Assembly: GCF_000092405.1 (NCBI RefSeq)
Contig: NC_014220.1
Span: 2,341,560 to 2,405,559, forward strand
Reading direction: 5' to 3'
DNA length: 64,000 nt
Source: Syntrophothermus lipocalidus DSM 12680
GTDB lineage: Bacteria; Bacillota; Syntrophomonadia; Syntrophomonadales; Syntrophothermaceae
Shown here: positions 1 to 10,259 of the stretch, one piece after another
Position numbering within the stretch: position 1 is the stretch's first letter
Layout of the letters: the number at the start of each line of letters is the position of its first letter
Program-made: the position numbers and the translations under genes
Notes under the pieces: generated by a model
What the model was told of the DNA's origin: nothing
Seen by the model: the letters and a program-made list of their open reading frames with translations, nothing else
Databases searched by the model: none

Positions 1-1737
1 ATCACGGTAAGCATCTAGCTCCTCGACCTTCCCGTTTATCCGACGCTCGGAATCGCCTCTTACTACCAGCCGGACGATACGTTCTTCTCCTCCTTCGATG
101 GAAGTAACGACAAAAGCATACCTGCCGCGATAAGCTTCAAGCTGGGCTGCGCTCAGCCGGTTGCTGCTGGCGAAGAGTTCGGCGCCGCTAGCCAGTTTCA
201 AAGTCTTGGCTGCTGACGTTTCCTTTACCAGGTCGCCGTTTTCATACCGGTAGATATCCGTGAAACGTACGGTACTAAAAGCAGCTTTCACTTCGTCCAA
301 ATAACCGCGGTAAACCGCCAGGTCTCCTGCATCCTTGCGAACATCTACCCGGATCACATTGCCCTGACTATCAACTGTGAGCTTTAGATAGTCCCCGGTC
401 TTGAGGGAATAGTAGGTGCTGACTACGCCGCCAACATAGTAGTCGGTCTCGCTTGTCAAGGAATAGGTATAAGGATTCCCGTTCTCATCCCGGATGCTGA
501 TCTCGCCTGCCGTTTTGGTAAAGAGCGTTCCGTAAACAACCCGCGTCCCGTTCACTTCACCGCTTGTCAGCGAATCCGGCAGGTCACCTCTTATCTCCGA
601 TACCTGGGAACCGCTAACCAGCATAACCACGGGCTGGCCTGGAACAAGGTCGTTCATCCTCGCCGGATACCCGCTAAGGCTGATCTTACATAAAGGACTT
701 ACTGCCAGTTCATAGCTTTTCCCGTCACTCGCGGTCGCCCGTACGATCCTTTTAACGCTATCCACATAATCCAGGTAGCCACTGACGGATGCTTCGGCTA
801 CCTGCCTTTTTTCTATATAAGCAACCAGGTTCTGCGGTGTCACCAGAACACTTACCTGATCCCCGCTCGTCAACAGACCCGAAAGACCTGTTTTCCCAGA
901 TGTTCGGTCATACACGAATACCTCTTTGTCACTTCCTGCAATCACGTAGAAGCTCAGCCCGTCGTTCTGGGCGACCTGAACATATGTATCTGCACTGTCG
1001 GCCTGACCGCCGCTCGAAACCCTGACCACCGTTCCGGAAAGCTCCTTGTATCCCTGTCCGGCCAGGATTATACGGCTGGCCTTGTCCAGGGCGGCAGCCA
1101 GTTCTCCCCGCCTTATGCTCGCTTGCGGATAGAACATCCCTGCATCCCTTCCGCTCATTATCCCTAATTTGACCACGGTTGCGCAGTAGGGGATACGCTC
1201 GGAGCTGAACCTTGCCCAATCCTGAAAAGAGTAAACCGGGTGCTGTTCGGAATCGTATACAGGAGCAAGCCCACTCATCCGGGCTATCCAGTAGGCTACT
1301 TCTTCCCTGGTGGCAGGGGCCTGCCAGTTGGCGCTTGCCCTTTCGGCCGGGGTTACGATGCCCATGTTTTGAGCAAGTCGGGTGTAGTTGGCTCCCCAAG
1401 GAGTTCGATAGCTGGCCATTTCCCCAGGTCCAACCGCCAGCTTCTGGGCTTCGCCTTCTTTTCCGGCCAGCCTCACAACCATTCCCAAGGCCTCTTCTTT
1501 GGTCGCATATGCCTCAGGGCGAAAGTCCGGCCCACTACTCCTCAATACCCCTAGCGCAGCCAGGCGGTAAATTGAGCTACGAGCCCAATGAGAAGCCACA
1601 TCGGCAAAAGACAGATGGGAAATATCTGTTCCTGCCCCTAGCCTCCCGTAGTAGACATCCGCTGCCTCCGCCTTCAAGGGAAATACCAGGAACAGCATCA
1701 ATATCAGAGTTATCCAACTAATCAAAAGTCGCTTCAC
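1..1737 (-). CDS. SLH-domain surface protein (3' end outside window)
   Basis: The frame is open from a GTG at 1735-1737 to the window edge (579 codons, no stop), so the C-terminus is missing. The start follows AAGGG by 9 nt and lies 12 nt after the stop of the giant TIG gene, so the two are probably one operon. The product begins with a signal peptide (MKRLLISWITLILMLFLVF). Three S-layer homology-like segments follow at about residues 45-90, 105-150 and 160-215, with motifs such as FADVASHW and SFQDWARF. The remainder is beta-rich with no recognised enzyme motif. SLH domains normally bind pyruvylated secondary cell-wall polymer, so a cell-envelope location is expected. The role of the C-terminal part is unknown. 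Confidence 0.85.
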   Translation of the reverse strand, partial: MKRLLISWITLILMLFLVFPLKAEAADVYYGRLGAGTDISHLSFADVASHWARSSIYRLAALGVLRSSGPDFRPEAYATKEEALGMVVRLAGKEGEAQKLAVGPGEMASYRTPWGANYTRLAQNMGIVTPAERASANWQAPATREEVAYWIARMSGLAPVYDSEQHPVYSFQDWARFSSERIPYCATVVKLGIMSGRDAGMFYPQASIRRGELAAALDKASRIILAGQGYKELSGTVVRVSSGGQADSADTYVQVAQNDGLSFYVIAGSDKEVFVYDRTSGKTGLSGLLTSGDQVSVLVTPQNLVAYIEKRQVAEASVSGYLDYVDSVKRIVRATASDGKSYELAVSPLCKISLSGYPARMNDLVPGQPVVMLVSGSQVSEIRGDLPDSLTSGEVNGTRVVYGTLFTKTAGEISIRDENGNPYTYSLTSETDYYVGGVVSTYYSLKTGDYLKLTVDSQGNVIRVDVRKDAGDLAVYRGYLDEVKAAFSTVRFTDIYRYENGDLVKETSAAKTLKLASGAELFASSNRLSAAQLEAYRGRYAFVVTSIEGGEERIVRLVVRGDSERRINGKVEELDAYRD

Positions 1738-1749
1738 TTTTCTCAGCCC

Positions 1750-4700
1750 TTACCCAAAAATGATGAAAAGGTTCGGCTGCGGCACCCGCACTTCTATCCT
1801 GCCGGTTAGGCTGCTTGCCACATCCGTGCAGTTCACCCACTCGAGACGCGGGTACGAGTAATACTCCGCCCGCGTCGGGCGACCGACCCCGCCTTCCACC
1901 TGCCAGACCACCCGCAGGCTGCCTGCCAGGGTTGAGGCCTGAACTTTCCTGGTTTTGGCCTCGAATCCGATCTCGACGGCGAACCCATCAAGAGGTCTCG
2001 AACCTGACCGATTGGCCTTAACCGATTCCAAAACCGCCGTACTTGTGGGATAGATGTAGATGAAGGCGTAACCTTCTCCCGTTCGGCTCCAAAAGTCCTG
2101 CATTTCCGATGTCTTTAATACTTTCAGAGGTACGGACAGGTTTATCCTGTCCCCGTTAATCCTCAGAGTTACATCAGGGTTCGTTCTAACCCCGACCAAG
2201 GGGATCATCAGCCGCAGCCGTTTTAGGGCTGCCTGCTCAGAGTCTAAGGTGACGTCGTAGTAGCTGCTTGACCAGGACGAAATCTCGTCCCCCACGATTA
2301 TAACCAGGTCATCTTTCTCCCGGCTGATCCTAGTTGTGTTCTGTAATATTTCGGCCGTTTGTGGGCGGTTCTCGACATCATCGTCGGAAACGTAAATGGG
2401 ATTCGATTTGCAAGCGATGAAATCGGAACAGCCGTACTGGTTGAAGGTCCTCATCCAGAAATAATAGCGCTTGCCGGGCTCGATGTCCTCGAACACGAAC
2501 TCGGTTTTGTCAGTAGAAACCAGGAACTGTTTGGAGTTGGTGCTGGAACGGGTGTTTACATATATCTCGTAACTACTCGGCACCGAACTCGCCGACCAGA
2601 AAAGCTTGATAGCGCGCCGGTTCCACAATTCCCCGTCGAAATCCGACGGCGGAGGAGCTACCGTTTCCTCGAAAGTAAAACCGTTGGCCTTCAGGGCCTC
2701 GCCGTAGTCGGGAGCTGGGTTGCGCACCGACACGTCCACGGACCCCTTGGCATGTGAGGGAGTCACTACCGTAAGCTGGTCGTACCGGTCATAAGTTACT
2801 GAAGCCGCTTCCAACGTTCCGAAGAATACCCTGCATCCGGTGCGGAAGTTGTCTCCCTTTATTACTACAATCGTACCTCCCAGGGTTGTTCCGTGATCTG
2901 GGGTAATGCTGGTTATCGTTGGCTGCAGCTCAGGAGATACGTAGGTGAACCCTGACGGTTTTACCGCCGTCCCCTGGTCGGCTGTGTTGATTACCGATAC
3001 ATCCACCGCTGCCGTGGTCTGGTTGGCAGGCATGCTGTAAGCCGGAGTACGCACCACCAGTCTGTTTTCAGACTTTTCGATAATGGTAGCTTGGCCGGTC
3101 CCAAAGTATACCTCGACCTGATCCCGGAAGTTGGTACCGGTTATAGTCACGTTGGTGCCACCGTTAGCGCTCCCCTGAGATGGCTCGATTGAGCTTATCG
3201 TCGGCTCTACTACCGGTGATACATACTCTACCGTGCAGTCCGCCTGTCCCCCGTCCGGGTTACGGACCCGCAGTACCCGTTTTCCTATGAACTGGCCTGT
3301 GCTCAAAGGAGGAATTACTACCCTTATACGGGACGCATCCAGGACTTCGATGTTCGGGTATTCCGCCCCGTCGATAGTCGTCTTGCCGGTAGGAGTTACA
3401 TCGGCGAGCGAAGTGAATGTCTGCCCGGTGGCATCGCTCAAAAGAACATCGCTACCGGCCCACTTTACCCCCTCCGCTTCAGATGGAACCACAAAACCGC
3501 TACCCGTGATCGTCGCCAGGCTAGGCCTGCTCTTTGGAAACTTAGACGGGTTCACACTGCTGATGGTGGGTTTGCTCACTTCGAAGGTGAAGCCCTTCTT
3601 CAGCGTATAGGTCCCGGTATCGGGATTGGTAATGGTTACGTCGACCGCCCCGCCCCCTGAATATAGCGGGGTTATTACCTTCAGTTGGGTACCCTGGCTC
3701 TTGGATAGAGTATCGTCCTTGACCACAGTTGCCTCTATTCCTCCGAAGGTTACCACGGGCCAATCCGTAATTACATTGTTCTCATCTCTGTTCACCCTGA
3801 AATCACGCCCGCGAATTATTACTTCCTGAGTTCCGGCCGCTGGTCCTTTATTAGGCTGAACTGCGGTTATGACCGGGCTGCTGGAAGGCGTAACATAGGT
3901 GAACGCCCCCAACGCACGAGCAGTTCCCCCGTCTGGGTTGACGATCATGATGTCTGCCGGTCCTGGGGTCTGCCCTGCAGGAAGAGCAGGCGTCTTGGCC
4001 CGGACCCGACACTTGCTCCAAATCCCAGCCCCGCTGTCGAAATGTACCAATTCGAGCTTTACTTCGCTGGCTAACTGGGTTCCTACATAAAGCTCGAGCC
4101 CTTCCCTAAAATCAGCCCCCTCTACCACTATGTCAGTACCGCCGTATACTGAGCCCCGCTCGGGATTAACCGCCTTTTGGTCCCCATCTATATCCTCGAT
4201 AGTCGGGTTACTGGTAGGAAGCTGATACACAAACGGCTTAGCAGCGATGGCTTGGGCCGTATCCGGATTAATCACCTTGATGGCGTACTCGCCAGGAGAG
4301 GGCAGTTCCGGAACGATGAACTCGATAAGTTCAGGACTCTTTACATACACTGCCCCCATTACCTGCTGGTCGCTATTCCACGATGTAACAGCTGTCAAAA
4401 GCTGGTCCCCAAGAAATACCCTTGTTTCGGCTCCGACAACAAAGTCAGCCCCTTCAACCACAACTTTTGTCCCTTTCGTGCCGTGCGTCGGCGCAAACCT
4501 GTTTATAGTCGGGTTGGTGTAAACCGCGTGGTACCTGAACCCTTGAGCAACAGTCGCAACCCCTATACCGTTGGCGGAAACGTTTATCACCTGCACCGGC
4601 ACCCAAACGTCGCTCCGCGTACCCGGGGGGGTGTGACAGGTGATGGTCTGCCCTGCCTGGCTTACCGTAATCGCACTGGCCAACTGCCCGTCAAAGGTTA

Positions 4701-7425
4701 CTAGAGCCCCGTCTCTGAAGTTGCTGCCGTTTATAGTTACAACTTCCCCCCCCTGGATGTTCCCTTCATTCGGGGTTATAGTGTTGATCCTGGGGGCCAG
4801 CTGGGTGCTGGATTCAAGGTATTGGAACTTGTTCTGCCACAGAGCTATCCCGCCATCCGGGTTGATGACCCAAAAGTCCTGTTCTTTCGGCTCTCCCGGC
4901 GGTACCTCCAGGTATATGCGGTTGCCATTCGCACGGTCGTAGGGGGCAAGCTCTACCGCGTCCCGCATTACCCTGATTTCGAGTTCATCAAAGAAGGTAA
5001 CGTTTTCACCAGGAAAAAGGCTATCGATAAGGTCGGTATAGAAGCGCTGGTTTTCTGTCTCGTCCTCGTAAACGTGACCTATTACCACATTATTTCCGAT
5101 TTTCACCGCCGACCCGTACATAAAGTCTTTGCCTTCAACAGTCACAAAAACCCCGCCGGCAGGAGAGCTCACCGCCGGGCTGACTTTAGTAATCGTGGGG
5201 CTGCTGATGTATTCAAAGCCCTCCTCGAGAACATCTTCGCCACCATCCCAATTCACAACCCGCACGTCTACCCTCTCTCTCTTAGCATGGGCAGGTGCAA
5301 GTACGGAAACCTTTGCCTTCGGCCTCCCGTCCTCAACACCTCCGGGAACAATGTCTACTACGGTCCCCTTCGTTTCCCCGAAAAAGACGCTGAGCCCCTG
5401 GTAAAGGTCGAAGCCTTCAATCTCCACCTGGGTTCCGCCCGCAGTCGGGCCTTTGGTAGGTGTAATGCTCGTTATCTCTGGCACGCTTTTAACTCGCTGG
5501 TAGGTATAAGATTTTGACAAGACAGCCCTTTCAGCTACTGCCGGATCCTCGGGGATGACCAGCCGCTGCCCGCCGGTAAACATCTCTTCCGTTACGGTGA
5601 CCACTACGTCCACCGTTTCCCCTAGGACCAAGGGATCAAGGTAGTGAGCGTTGGTGGTACCTTCCAAATACTGCACCCTCTGCCCGTCAGCCTGTATGAG
5701 CTCGGTGACCTTGGTTATCTTTACTGGCGTACCGCCGATCGTGACCGAGATGGTGCGGTAAACAACTACGTCAGTATATTCCAAATAGCTGTTCATCTTT
5801 TCGGTTATTACAAGGTTATTGTCCGAGGCCGGTTCAAACCCTGAAATGACGTAGGGGTTCGAGTTGTAGTCGGCCGAAATAAGTCGGCCGTTAGCATAGC
5901 GGAGGGAAGTAACAGGGTCGCTCGAACGGAAGCGGAAAAAGCTCCTTCCAGTCAGGGTCACGGTCTGCCCGCCTTCCTCGGGTCCACTGATCGGCATAAT
6001 AGCAGTAAGCCGTAAAGCTTGGCCCTGGGTACTGTAATAAAAGCCGTTGGTCAGGGTGTCTTTGACGATGTCCGGTAGGTTTTTGTCTCGAACGGTCACG
6101 TCCACAGGTCCGGTATAATAGCCGTTGTTAGGCGAGCGCGGGGTTGAAACCTTAAGAACAACCGCATCTTCAGGGTATCCGGCTGGAAGCTCCTCGCTGG
6201 AAAGCAGCCTGGGGTTCGCGCCTAAACCTTCCCATTTGGGGTTCGCCGATGAAAATAACACCTCGGTGTCGGTATTGAACCCCCGCCCGATAACCATGAT
6301 CTCGGTACCCCCCGCAGGAGTACCCACATTGGGAACTACCCCGAGTATCTCGAGCTCTCCTGGGGTCGGGAGAATGTTCACCGCTCCTGCATATATGGCC
6401 CCAGATTTTACCTTCCCTGTAGCCGGGTCCTTTATCTTAAAACGCAGGTCATGCTGGGTTTTGTCCGCGGAACTAGGGACAGTGACTACTATCTTTTTGC
6501 CCATCCCCACCTGCTCCACTGTCTTAACAGTCGCCTCGCCACCTGCGATTATGACAACGTTGTTAGCAGGAGTGCTTTCGAAATTCGAACCGGTAATCGC
6601 AATATCGATGCCCCTTATTAGAGCTGACGGGCTCGGATTAAAGCTGGTAGCCTCGGGGATACCGATGTTGGAGAGCCGCATTTCGCCCTGGGCGCCCTCG
6701 TAAGCATTAGAAAGCCCTCCGGCCGTGCTTTCCGCGGTAAAAATCAGGTCGTTGTTCTCCATAAGCGAATTCCAGGCAACGTATATGGCCCCCTCGCTGT
6801 CCCAGGAGATACCGCCCGCATAACCTGGTTCCTTTTTGTCTTCGTCGAGGTTACTGTATAAAATGGAATTGCCGCTCACAGCCGCACTTACCCTTATCTT
6901 CGATACCTTCTTCAAATAAGCCCCTTCAACCGCTACCCTCTTGACTGTAGACTGTATGATTGGCCTTCCATTCTGGTCAAACCCGCTCACTGTGATAAGG
7001 CTGTAGGGGTAAACGTTAGTAATAAAGGGATCATGGACATAGGTGAGCTTCTTCTGGGTATAGGTATAGGTGCGACCGTCGTTGGTTGTGATGGTAACTG
7101 CGAGTACCTGCTCCGTTTCCTTAGTCCCAAGAGTATAATAAGGAGCCCTCACGGTTATCTGGGTATCTGACCAGGTCTGAATGCGGTAAACGTTCATGGA
7201 TACGGTATTGAACTCGAAGGTCACCTGGCAATCATTGCCGAAAGCGCCGAAGCCCGAGCCGTCGATTATTACTAAGGAACCGCCCGTAACGTCACTGGTT
7301 CCGTTGGCGTTTTTAATATCAGTCACGCTTATAGTGCTGGCTGCAAAGAGCGAACTAGGGAACAGCAATGACAGAAAAAACGTGATCAGTATAAAAAAAG
7401 CCCCTACCCGTCTCATTAGTTTCAT
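1750..7425 (-). CDS. Giant secreted IPT/TIG-repeat protein with fibronectin III domain
   Basis: This 1891-residue protein starts with a signal peptide (residues 1-28, ending LFPSSLFAAS). I count about 13 IPT/TIG immunoglobulin-like repeats. Each has the pattern I-x-P-x-x-G-x-x-x-GGT-x-V-x-I-x-G-x-x-F, as in ITSITPDHGTTLGGT and ISSIEPSQGSANGGT. A fibronectin type III-like domain follows at about 1590-1690, then a unique C-terminal domain of about 200 residues. There is no LPXTG motif and no SLH domain, so anchoring may depend on the SLH protein encoded directly downstream. The start is preceded by AAGGGGAG. TIG domains mediate protein or glycan contacts, so an S-layer-associated or adhesive structural role is likely. 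The ligand cannot be inferred. Confidence 0.88.
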   Translation of the reverse strand: MKLMRRVGAFFILITFFLSLLFPSSLFAASTISVTDIKNANGTSDVTGGSLVIIDGSGFGAFGNDCQVTFEFNTVSMNVYRIQTWSDTQITVRAPYYTLGTKETEQVLAVTITTNDGRTYTYTQKKLTYVHDPFITNVYPYSLITVSGFDQNGRPIIQSTVKRVAVEGAYLKKVSKIRVSAAVSGNSILYSNLDEDKKEPGYAGGISWDSEGAIYVAWNSLMENNDLIFTAESTAGGLSNAYEGAQGEMRLSNIGIPEATSFNPSPSALIRGIDIAITGSNFESTPANNVVIIAGGEATVKTVEQVGMGKKIVVTVPSSADKTQHDLRFKIKDPATGKVKSGAIYAGAVNILPTPGELEILGVVPNVGTPAGGTEIMVIGRGFNTDTEVLFSSANPKWEGLGANPRLLSSEELPAGYPEDAVVLKVSTPRSPNNGYYTGPVDVTVRDKNLPDIVKDTLTNGFYYSTQGQALRLTAIMPISGPEEGGQTVTLTGRSFFRFRSSDPVTSLRYANGRLISADYNSNPYVISGFEPASDNNLVITEKMNSYLEYTDVVVYRTISVTIGGTPVKITKVTELIQADGQRVQYLEGTTNAHYLDPLVLGETVDVVVTVTEEMFTGGQRLVIPEDPAVAERAVLSKSYTYQRVKSVPEITSITPTKGPTAGGTQVEIEGFDLYQGLSVFFGETKGTVVDIVPGGVEDGRPKAKVSVLAPAHAKRERVDVRVVNWDGGEDVLEEGFEYISSPTITKVSPAVSSPAGGVFVTVEGKDFMYGSAVKIGNNVVIGHVYEDETENQRFYTDLIDSLFPGENVTFFDELEIRVMRDAVELAPYDRANGNRIYLEVPPGEPKEQDFWVINPDGGIALWQNKFQYLESSTQLAPRINTITPNEGNIQGGEVVTINGSNFRDGALVTFDGQLASAITVSQAGQTITCHTPPGTRSDVWVPVQVINVSANGIGVATVAQGFRYHAVYTNPTINRFAPTHGTKGTKVVVEGADFVVGAETRVFLGDQLLTAVTSWNSDQQVMGAVYVKSPELIEFIVPELPSPGEYAIKVINPDTAQAIAAKPFVYQLPTSNPTIEDIDGDQKAVNPERGSVYGGTDIVVEGADFREGLELYVGTQLASEVKLELVHFDSGAGIWSKCRVRAKTPALPAGQTPGPADIMIVNPDGGTARALGAFTYVTPSSSPVITAVQPNKGPAAGTQEVIIRGRDFRVNRDENNVITDWPVVTFGGIEATVVKDDTLSKSQGTQLKVITPLYSGGGAVDVTITNPDTGTYTLKKGFTFEVSKPTISSVNPSKFPKSRPSLATITGSGFVVPSEAEGVKWAGSDVLLSDATGQTFTSLADVTPTGKTTIDGAEYPNIEVLDASRIRVVIPPLSTGQFIGKRVLRVRNPDGGQADCTVEYVSPVVEPTISSIEPSQGSANGGTNVTITGTNFRDQVEVYFGTGQATIIEKSENRLVVRTPAYSMPANQTTAAVDVSVINTADQGTAVKPSGFTYVSPELQPTITSITPDHGTTLGGTIVVIKGDNFRTGCRVFFGTLEAASVTYDRYDQLTVVTPSHAKGSVDVSVRNPAPDYGEALKANGFTFEETVAPPPSDFDGELWNRRAIKLFWSASSVPSSYEIYVNTRSSTNSKQFLVSTDKTEFVFEDIEPGKRYYFWMRTFNQYGCSDFIACKSNPIYVSDDDVENRPQTAEILQNTTRISREKDDLVIIVGDEISSWSSSYYDVTLDSEQAALKRLRLMIPLVGVRTNPDVTLRINGDRINLSVPLKVLKTSEMQDFWSRTGEGYAFIYIYPTSTAVLESVKANRSGSRPLDGFAVEIGFEAKTRKVQASTLAGSLRVVWQVEGGVGRPTRAEYYSYPRLEWVNCTDVASSLTGRIEVRVPQPNLFIIFG

Positions 7426-7451
7426 TCGCTCCCCTTCCCGGTCCCGTAATA

Positions 7452-7482
7452 CTGTTTCTGTTTACCTAACTAACAGAAACAG
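7452..7482. promoter_or_regulatory. Perfect 11-bp inverted repeat before the TIG gene
   Basis: CTGTTTCTGTT and AACAGAAACAG form a perfect 11-bp inverted repeat around a 9-nt spacer, ending 27 nt upstream of the TIG-protein ATG. There is no T tract, so it is more likely an operator or a 5' UTR hairpin than a terminator. The rest of the 7426-7818 gap shows no convincing gene apart from the glnS terminator. Confidence 0.5.
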
Positions 7483-7762
7483 CCCCAGATAGAAATGGCT
7501 GCTGTACAGAGCAAAGCGGCACGCATCTCGAGAACATGCTCATCTTTTTAAATGCGGACCCCCGTGGGTTGATTGAAATTACCGTTACAATCGTCTGCTA
7601 CCTCTTTATAAGATAAGCGGTGATAGACTAGTGTTGTTTTTCGAAAAGTTTTGGCTCGGATTTGAATCTCTTCAACTCCGAATTTTTTGCGTTTCCGCAG
7701 GCTAGCTCCTACTTTCTCGTTGAACGACACGTGTTCACTTCCCTGCTGTTCAACCCTAAAGC

Positions 7763-7790
7763 AAAAAGAGGGCACCTGTTGCCCTCTTTT
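7763..7790 (-). terminator. Rho-independent terminator of glnS
   Basis: On the minus strand AAAAGAGGGC, a 7-nt loop and GCCCTCTTTT are followed by more T residues. It lies 29 nt beyond the glnS stop codon. Confidence 0.85.
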
Positions 7791-7818
7791 CATCCTCCAG
7801 TTTATTCAAGTAAACGCT

Positions 7819-9504
7819 CTATTCTTTCTTGATCTTCGCCCACGAATCTTTTAAGGGCACGATACGGTTAAACACCAGTTTCTCCCCTCGTGAATCTGGG
7901 TCAACGCAAAAATACCCTTGCCGCAAAAACTGGTACCTGTCCCCAGGTTTGGCCCCGCGCACGGTGGGCTCGATGAGGCAGCCGGTCAGGACCTCGAGTG
8001 AACTTGGATTCAAGACTTCTTCCACGGCATCAAACTCGTCAGGGTTCTCCACAGTAAACAAGTAATGGTACACCCTCACTTCGGCCTTGACCGCATGTTC
8101 TGCCGAGACCCAATGTAGAGTCCCTTTCACCTTGCGCCCGGCAGCCGATCCTCCGCTTCTGGTTTCGGGGTCATAAGTACAATGGACTTCCACAATCTCT
8201 CCTGTCTTCTCGTCCTTAATCACCTGATCGCATTTGATGATGTATGCGTGTTTTAATCGAACTTCACGCCCGGGCGATAGGCGGAAGAAGCCCTTGGGCG
8301 GGTTTTCCGCAAAATCGTCCCTTTCGATGTATATTACTTTAGAAAACGGCACTTTACGCGAACCCATAGCGGGGTTCTCTGGATTGTTCTCGGCCTCCAG
8401 CTCTTCTACCAAATTATCGTGGTAGTTCGTTATCACTACCTTCAGGGGACGGAGCACTGCCATCACTCTGGGAGCTCTGGCGTTAAGATCATCCCTGACG
8501 CAGTGTTCCAAGTATTCTATGTCCACCACACTGTTGCTCTTGGCTACCCCGATGCGCTCGCAAAAATCGCGGATGGCTTCCGGCGTGTAGCCTCTCCGGC
8601 GCAGTCCCGAAATGGTAGGCATACGGGGATCGTCCCAGCCGTTCACGTAACCTTTTTCCACCAGGTATCTCAGCTTTCTTTTACTCATTACGGTATAAGT
8701 GAGATTGAGCCTGGCAAATTCAATCTGTTGTGGTCTGTCATCTACCTCGAAATGTAGCGCATCCAACACCCAGTCATAAAGCGGCCGATGATCCTCGAAC
8801 TCCAACGTGCATATAGAATGCGTTATTCCCTCGATCGCGTCCGATATGGGGTGAGCGTAGTCGTACATCGGGTAAATACACCATTTGTCCCCGGTGCGGT
8901 GGTGAGGTACCCTCATAATTCGATATAGAACCGGGTCTCTCAAATTGAGATTAGGTGAACCCATATCGATCTTGGCCCTGAGAACCCGTGACCCGTCTGG
9001 GAATTCCCCGGCTCTCATCCGTTCAAAAAGGTCCAGGTTTTCCTCCACCGAACGGTTACGGTATGGGCTTTCTTTCCCGGGTTCGGTCAGGGTCCCCCTG
9101 TATTCGCGAATCTCCTCGGGGCTGAGATCACATACATAAGCCTTACCTTCTTTTATCAGCTGGACCGCATAGTCATACAACTGATCAAAGTAATCGGAAG
9201 CGTAAAACTTCCGGTCTTCCCAGTCAAACCCCAGCCAGCGAACGTCTTCCTCGATCGAGTTGACGTACTCGATTTCTTCCTTACTGGGATTAGTATCGTC
9301 GTACCGAAGATTGCAAAGTCCGCCGTTGGCTAGAGCAATCCCAAAATTCAAGCAAATCGACTTGGCATGCCCGATGTGCAAGTATCCATTGGGCTCAGGA
9401 GGAAAACGAGTATGTACTCTACCCCCGTGCTTACCCCTTTTCCGGTCTTCGTTAATAATGTTTTGGATAAAATTGGTTGGGGGAGCGGAATAAGTTGCAG
9501 CCAT
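7819..9504 (-). CDS. glnS: Glutaminyl-tRNA synthetase
   Basis: This class Ic aminoacyl-tRNA synthetase charges tRNA-Gln with glutamine in the cytoplasm. The 561-residue length is normal for the family. The ATP-site HIGH motif is at about residues 42-45 ([15 protein letters not shown]) and the KMSKS-like loop reads VMSKRK. The glutamine-pocket strand [16 protein letters not shown] and the C-terminal anticodon-binding beta barrels are present. It has a strong ribosome site (AAGGAGG) 8 nt before the ATG. Many Firmicutes lack GlnRS and use GluRS plus GatCAB, so having it here is a lineage marker, possibly acquired by transfer. It could in principle be a GluRS-like paralogue, but the motifs match GlnRS closely. 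Confidence 0.95.
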   Translation of the reverse strand: MAATYSAPPTNFIQNIINEDRKRGKHGGRVHTRFPPEPNGYLHIGHAKSICLNFGIALANGGLCNLRYDDTNPSKEEIEYVNSIEEDVRWLGFDWEDRKFYASDYFDQLYDYAVQLIKEGKAYVCDLSPEEIREYRGTLTEPGKESPYRNRSVEENLDLFERMRAGEFPDGSRVLRAKIDMGSPNLNLRDPVLYRIMRVPHHRTGDKWCIYPMYDYAHPISDAIEGITHSICTLEFEDHRPLYDWVLDALHFEVDDRPQQIEFARLNLTYTVMSKRKLRYLVEKGYVNGWDDPRMPTISGLRRRGYTPEAIRDFCERIGVAKSNSVVDIEYLEHCVRDDLNARAPRVMAVLRPLKVVITNYHDNLVEELEAENNPENPAMGSRKVPFSKVIYIERDDFAENPPKGFFRLSPGREVRLKHAYIIKCDQVIKDEKTGEIVEVHCTYDPETRSGGSAAGRKVKGTLHWVSAEHAVKAEVRVYHYLFTVENPDEFDAVEEVLNPSSLEVLTGCLIEPTVRGAKPGDRYQFLRQGYFCVDPDSRGEKLVFNRIVPLKDSWAKIKKE

Positions 9505-9576
9505 TTCCTGTTCCTCCTTGTTAAGTTAGTTGTGTGCCTTGACAACTATTTTAATACACCTGTATCCTTCTGTCCT

Positions 9577-10056
9577 CTACCTGTGGTACGGATGAGAATG
9601 AATAATCGTAAACACACGGTACAGCTGTTCGGATAACACCAGCACCGCCAGTTGGTGGGGAAAAGTCAAAGACGATAAAGACAGCACCATATCAGCCCGT
9701 GCCTTTACCGACCCGTCCAGCCCGGTCGCTCCTCCCACGACAAAATTCAAACGTCGCTTACCCATCACGAGCAGTCGCTCGAGAATTGCCGCTAACTGGT
9801 CGGAAGTTACCTGCTCCCCGCCGGCATCCAAAGCTACCAATAACTCGTTCTTGTCGATAAGGGAAAGCACCCGCTGCCCTTCACGCCGCCTCGCCTCTTC
9901 CTGTTCCCTTGACCCGGCCTTGGGGCTCAGCCTCTCTTCCAGTCCCTCTGTAAAAGTTACTCTAGCATAAGGTCGAATCCACTTCAAATACTCGTCGATT
10001 TTTTCCTTATAAACTTTATCTCTGATCTTACCAACCGAAATCAGTCTTATCTCCAT
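9577..10056 (-). CDS. rlmH: 23S rRNA pseudouridine-1915 N3-methyltransferase
   Basis: This is a SPOUT-class, SAM-dependent methyltransferase that methylates pseudouridine 1915 in helix 69 of 23S rRNA on the assembled 70S ribosome. The ATG at 10056 gives 159 residues, exactly the family norm, beginning MEIRLISVGKIRDKVYKEKI. An upstream in-frame start at 10071 would add only five residues. The knotted SAM-site segments LVALDAGGEQVTSDQLA and FVVGGATGLDGSVKARAD are intact, and the tail ends in the typical YRVFTIIHSHPYHR. The gene sits alone between glnS and a decayed kinase fragment. Confidence 0.96.
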   Translation of the reverse strand: MEIRLISVGKIRDKVYKEKIDEYLKWIRPYARVTFTEGLEERLSPKAGSREQEEARRREGQRVLSLIDKNELLVALDAGGEQVTSDQLAAILERLLVMGKRRLNFVVGGATGLDGSVKARADMVLSLSSLTFPHQLAVLVLSEQLYRVFTIIHSHPYHR

Positions 10057-10259
10057 GTCAGACTTTACCACCTAATCTGAATTTTGGCACAAGTCCTCTT
10101 CTCATGCAAATACCACAAATACCAACCCACGCTTTCGGTTTCGACAAAACTTATTAATTTTCCACAGAGGAAATTTGATGAAGATGAGGAAATATATCCA
10201 TAAACAATGTAAAGTAGACCGAGGCCTGGTGAATGGAGGGAGATACAGGGCGAATATAG

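Noticed and set aside
2359..6703. Several plus-strand frames of 60-230 codons opposite the TIG gene
   Set aside because: They are antisense to a long, clearly coding repeat protein and follow its codon pattern.
7480..7560. Possible c-di-GMP riboswitch before the surface-protein genes
   Set aside because: A few short words resemble the GEMM core, but the paired stems and the ACGCA order are not present on either strand.
7548..7793. 81-codon minus-strand frame between glnS and the TIG gene
   Set aside because: It runs through the glnS terminator hairpin, has no family likeness and no ribosome site.
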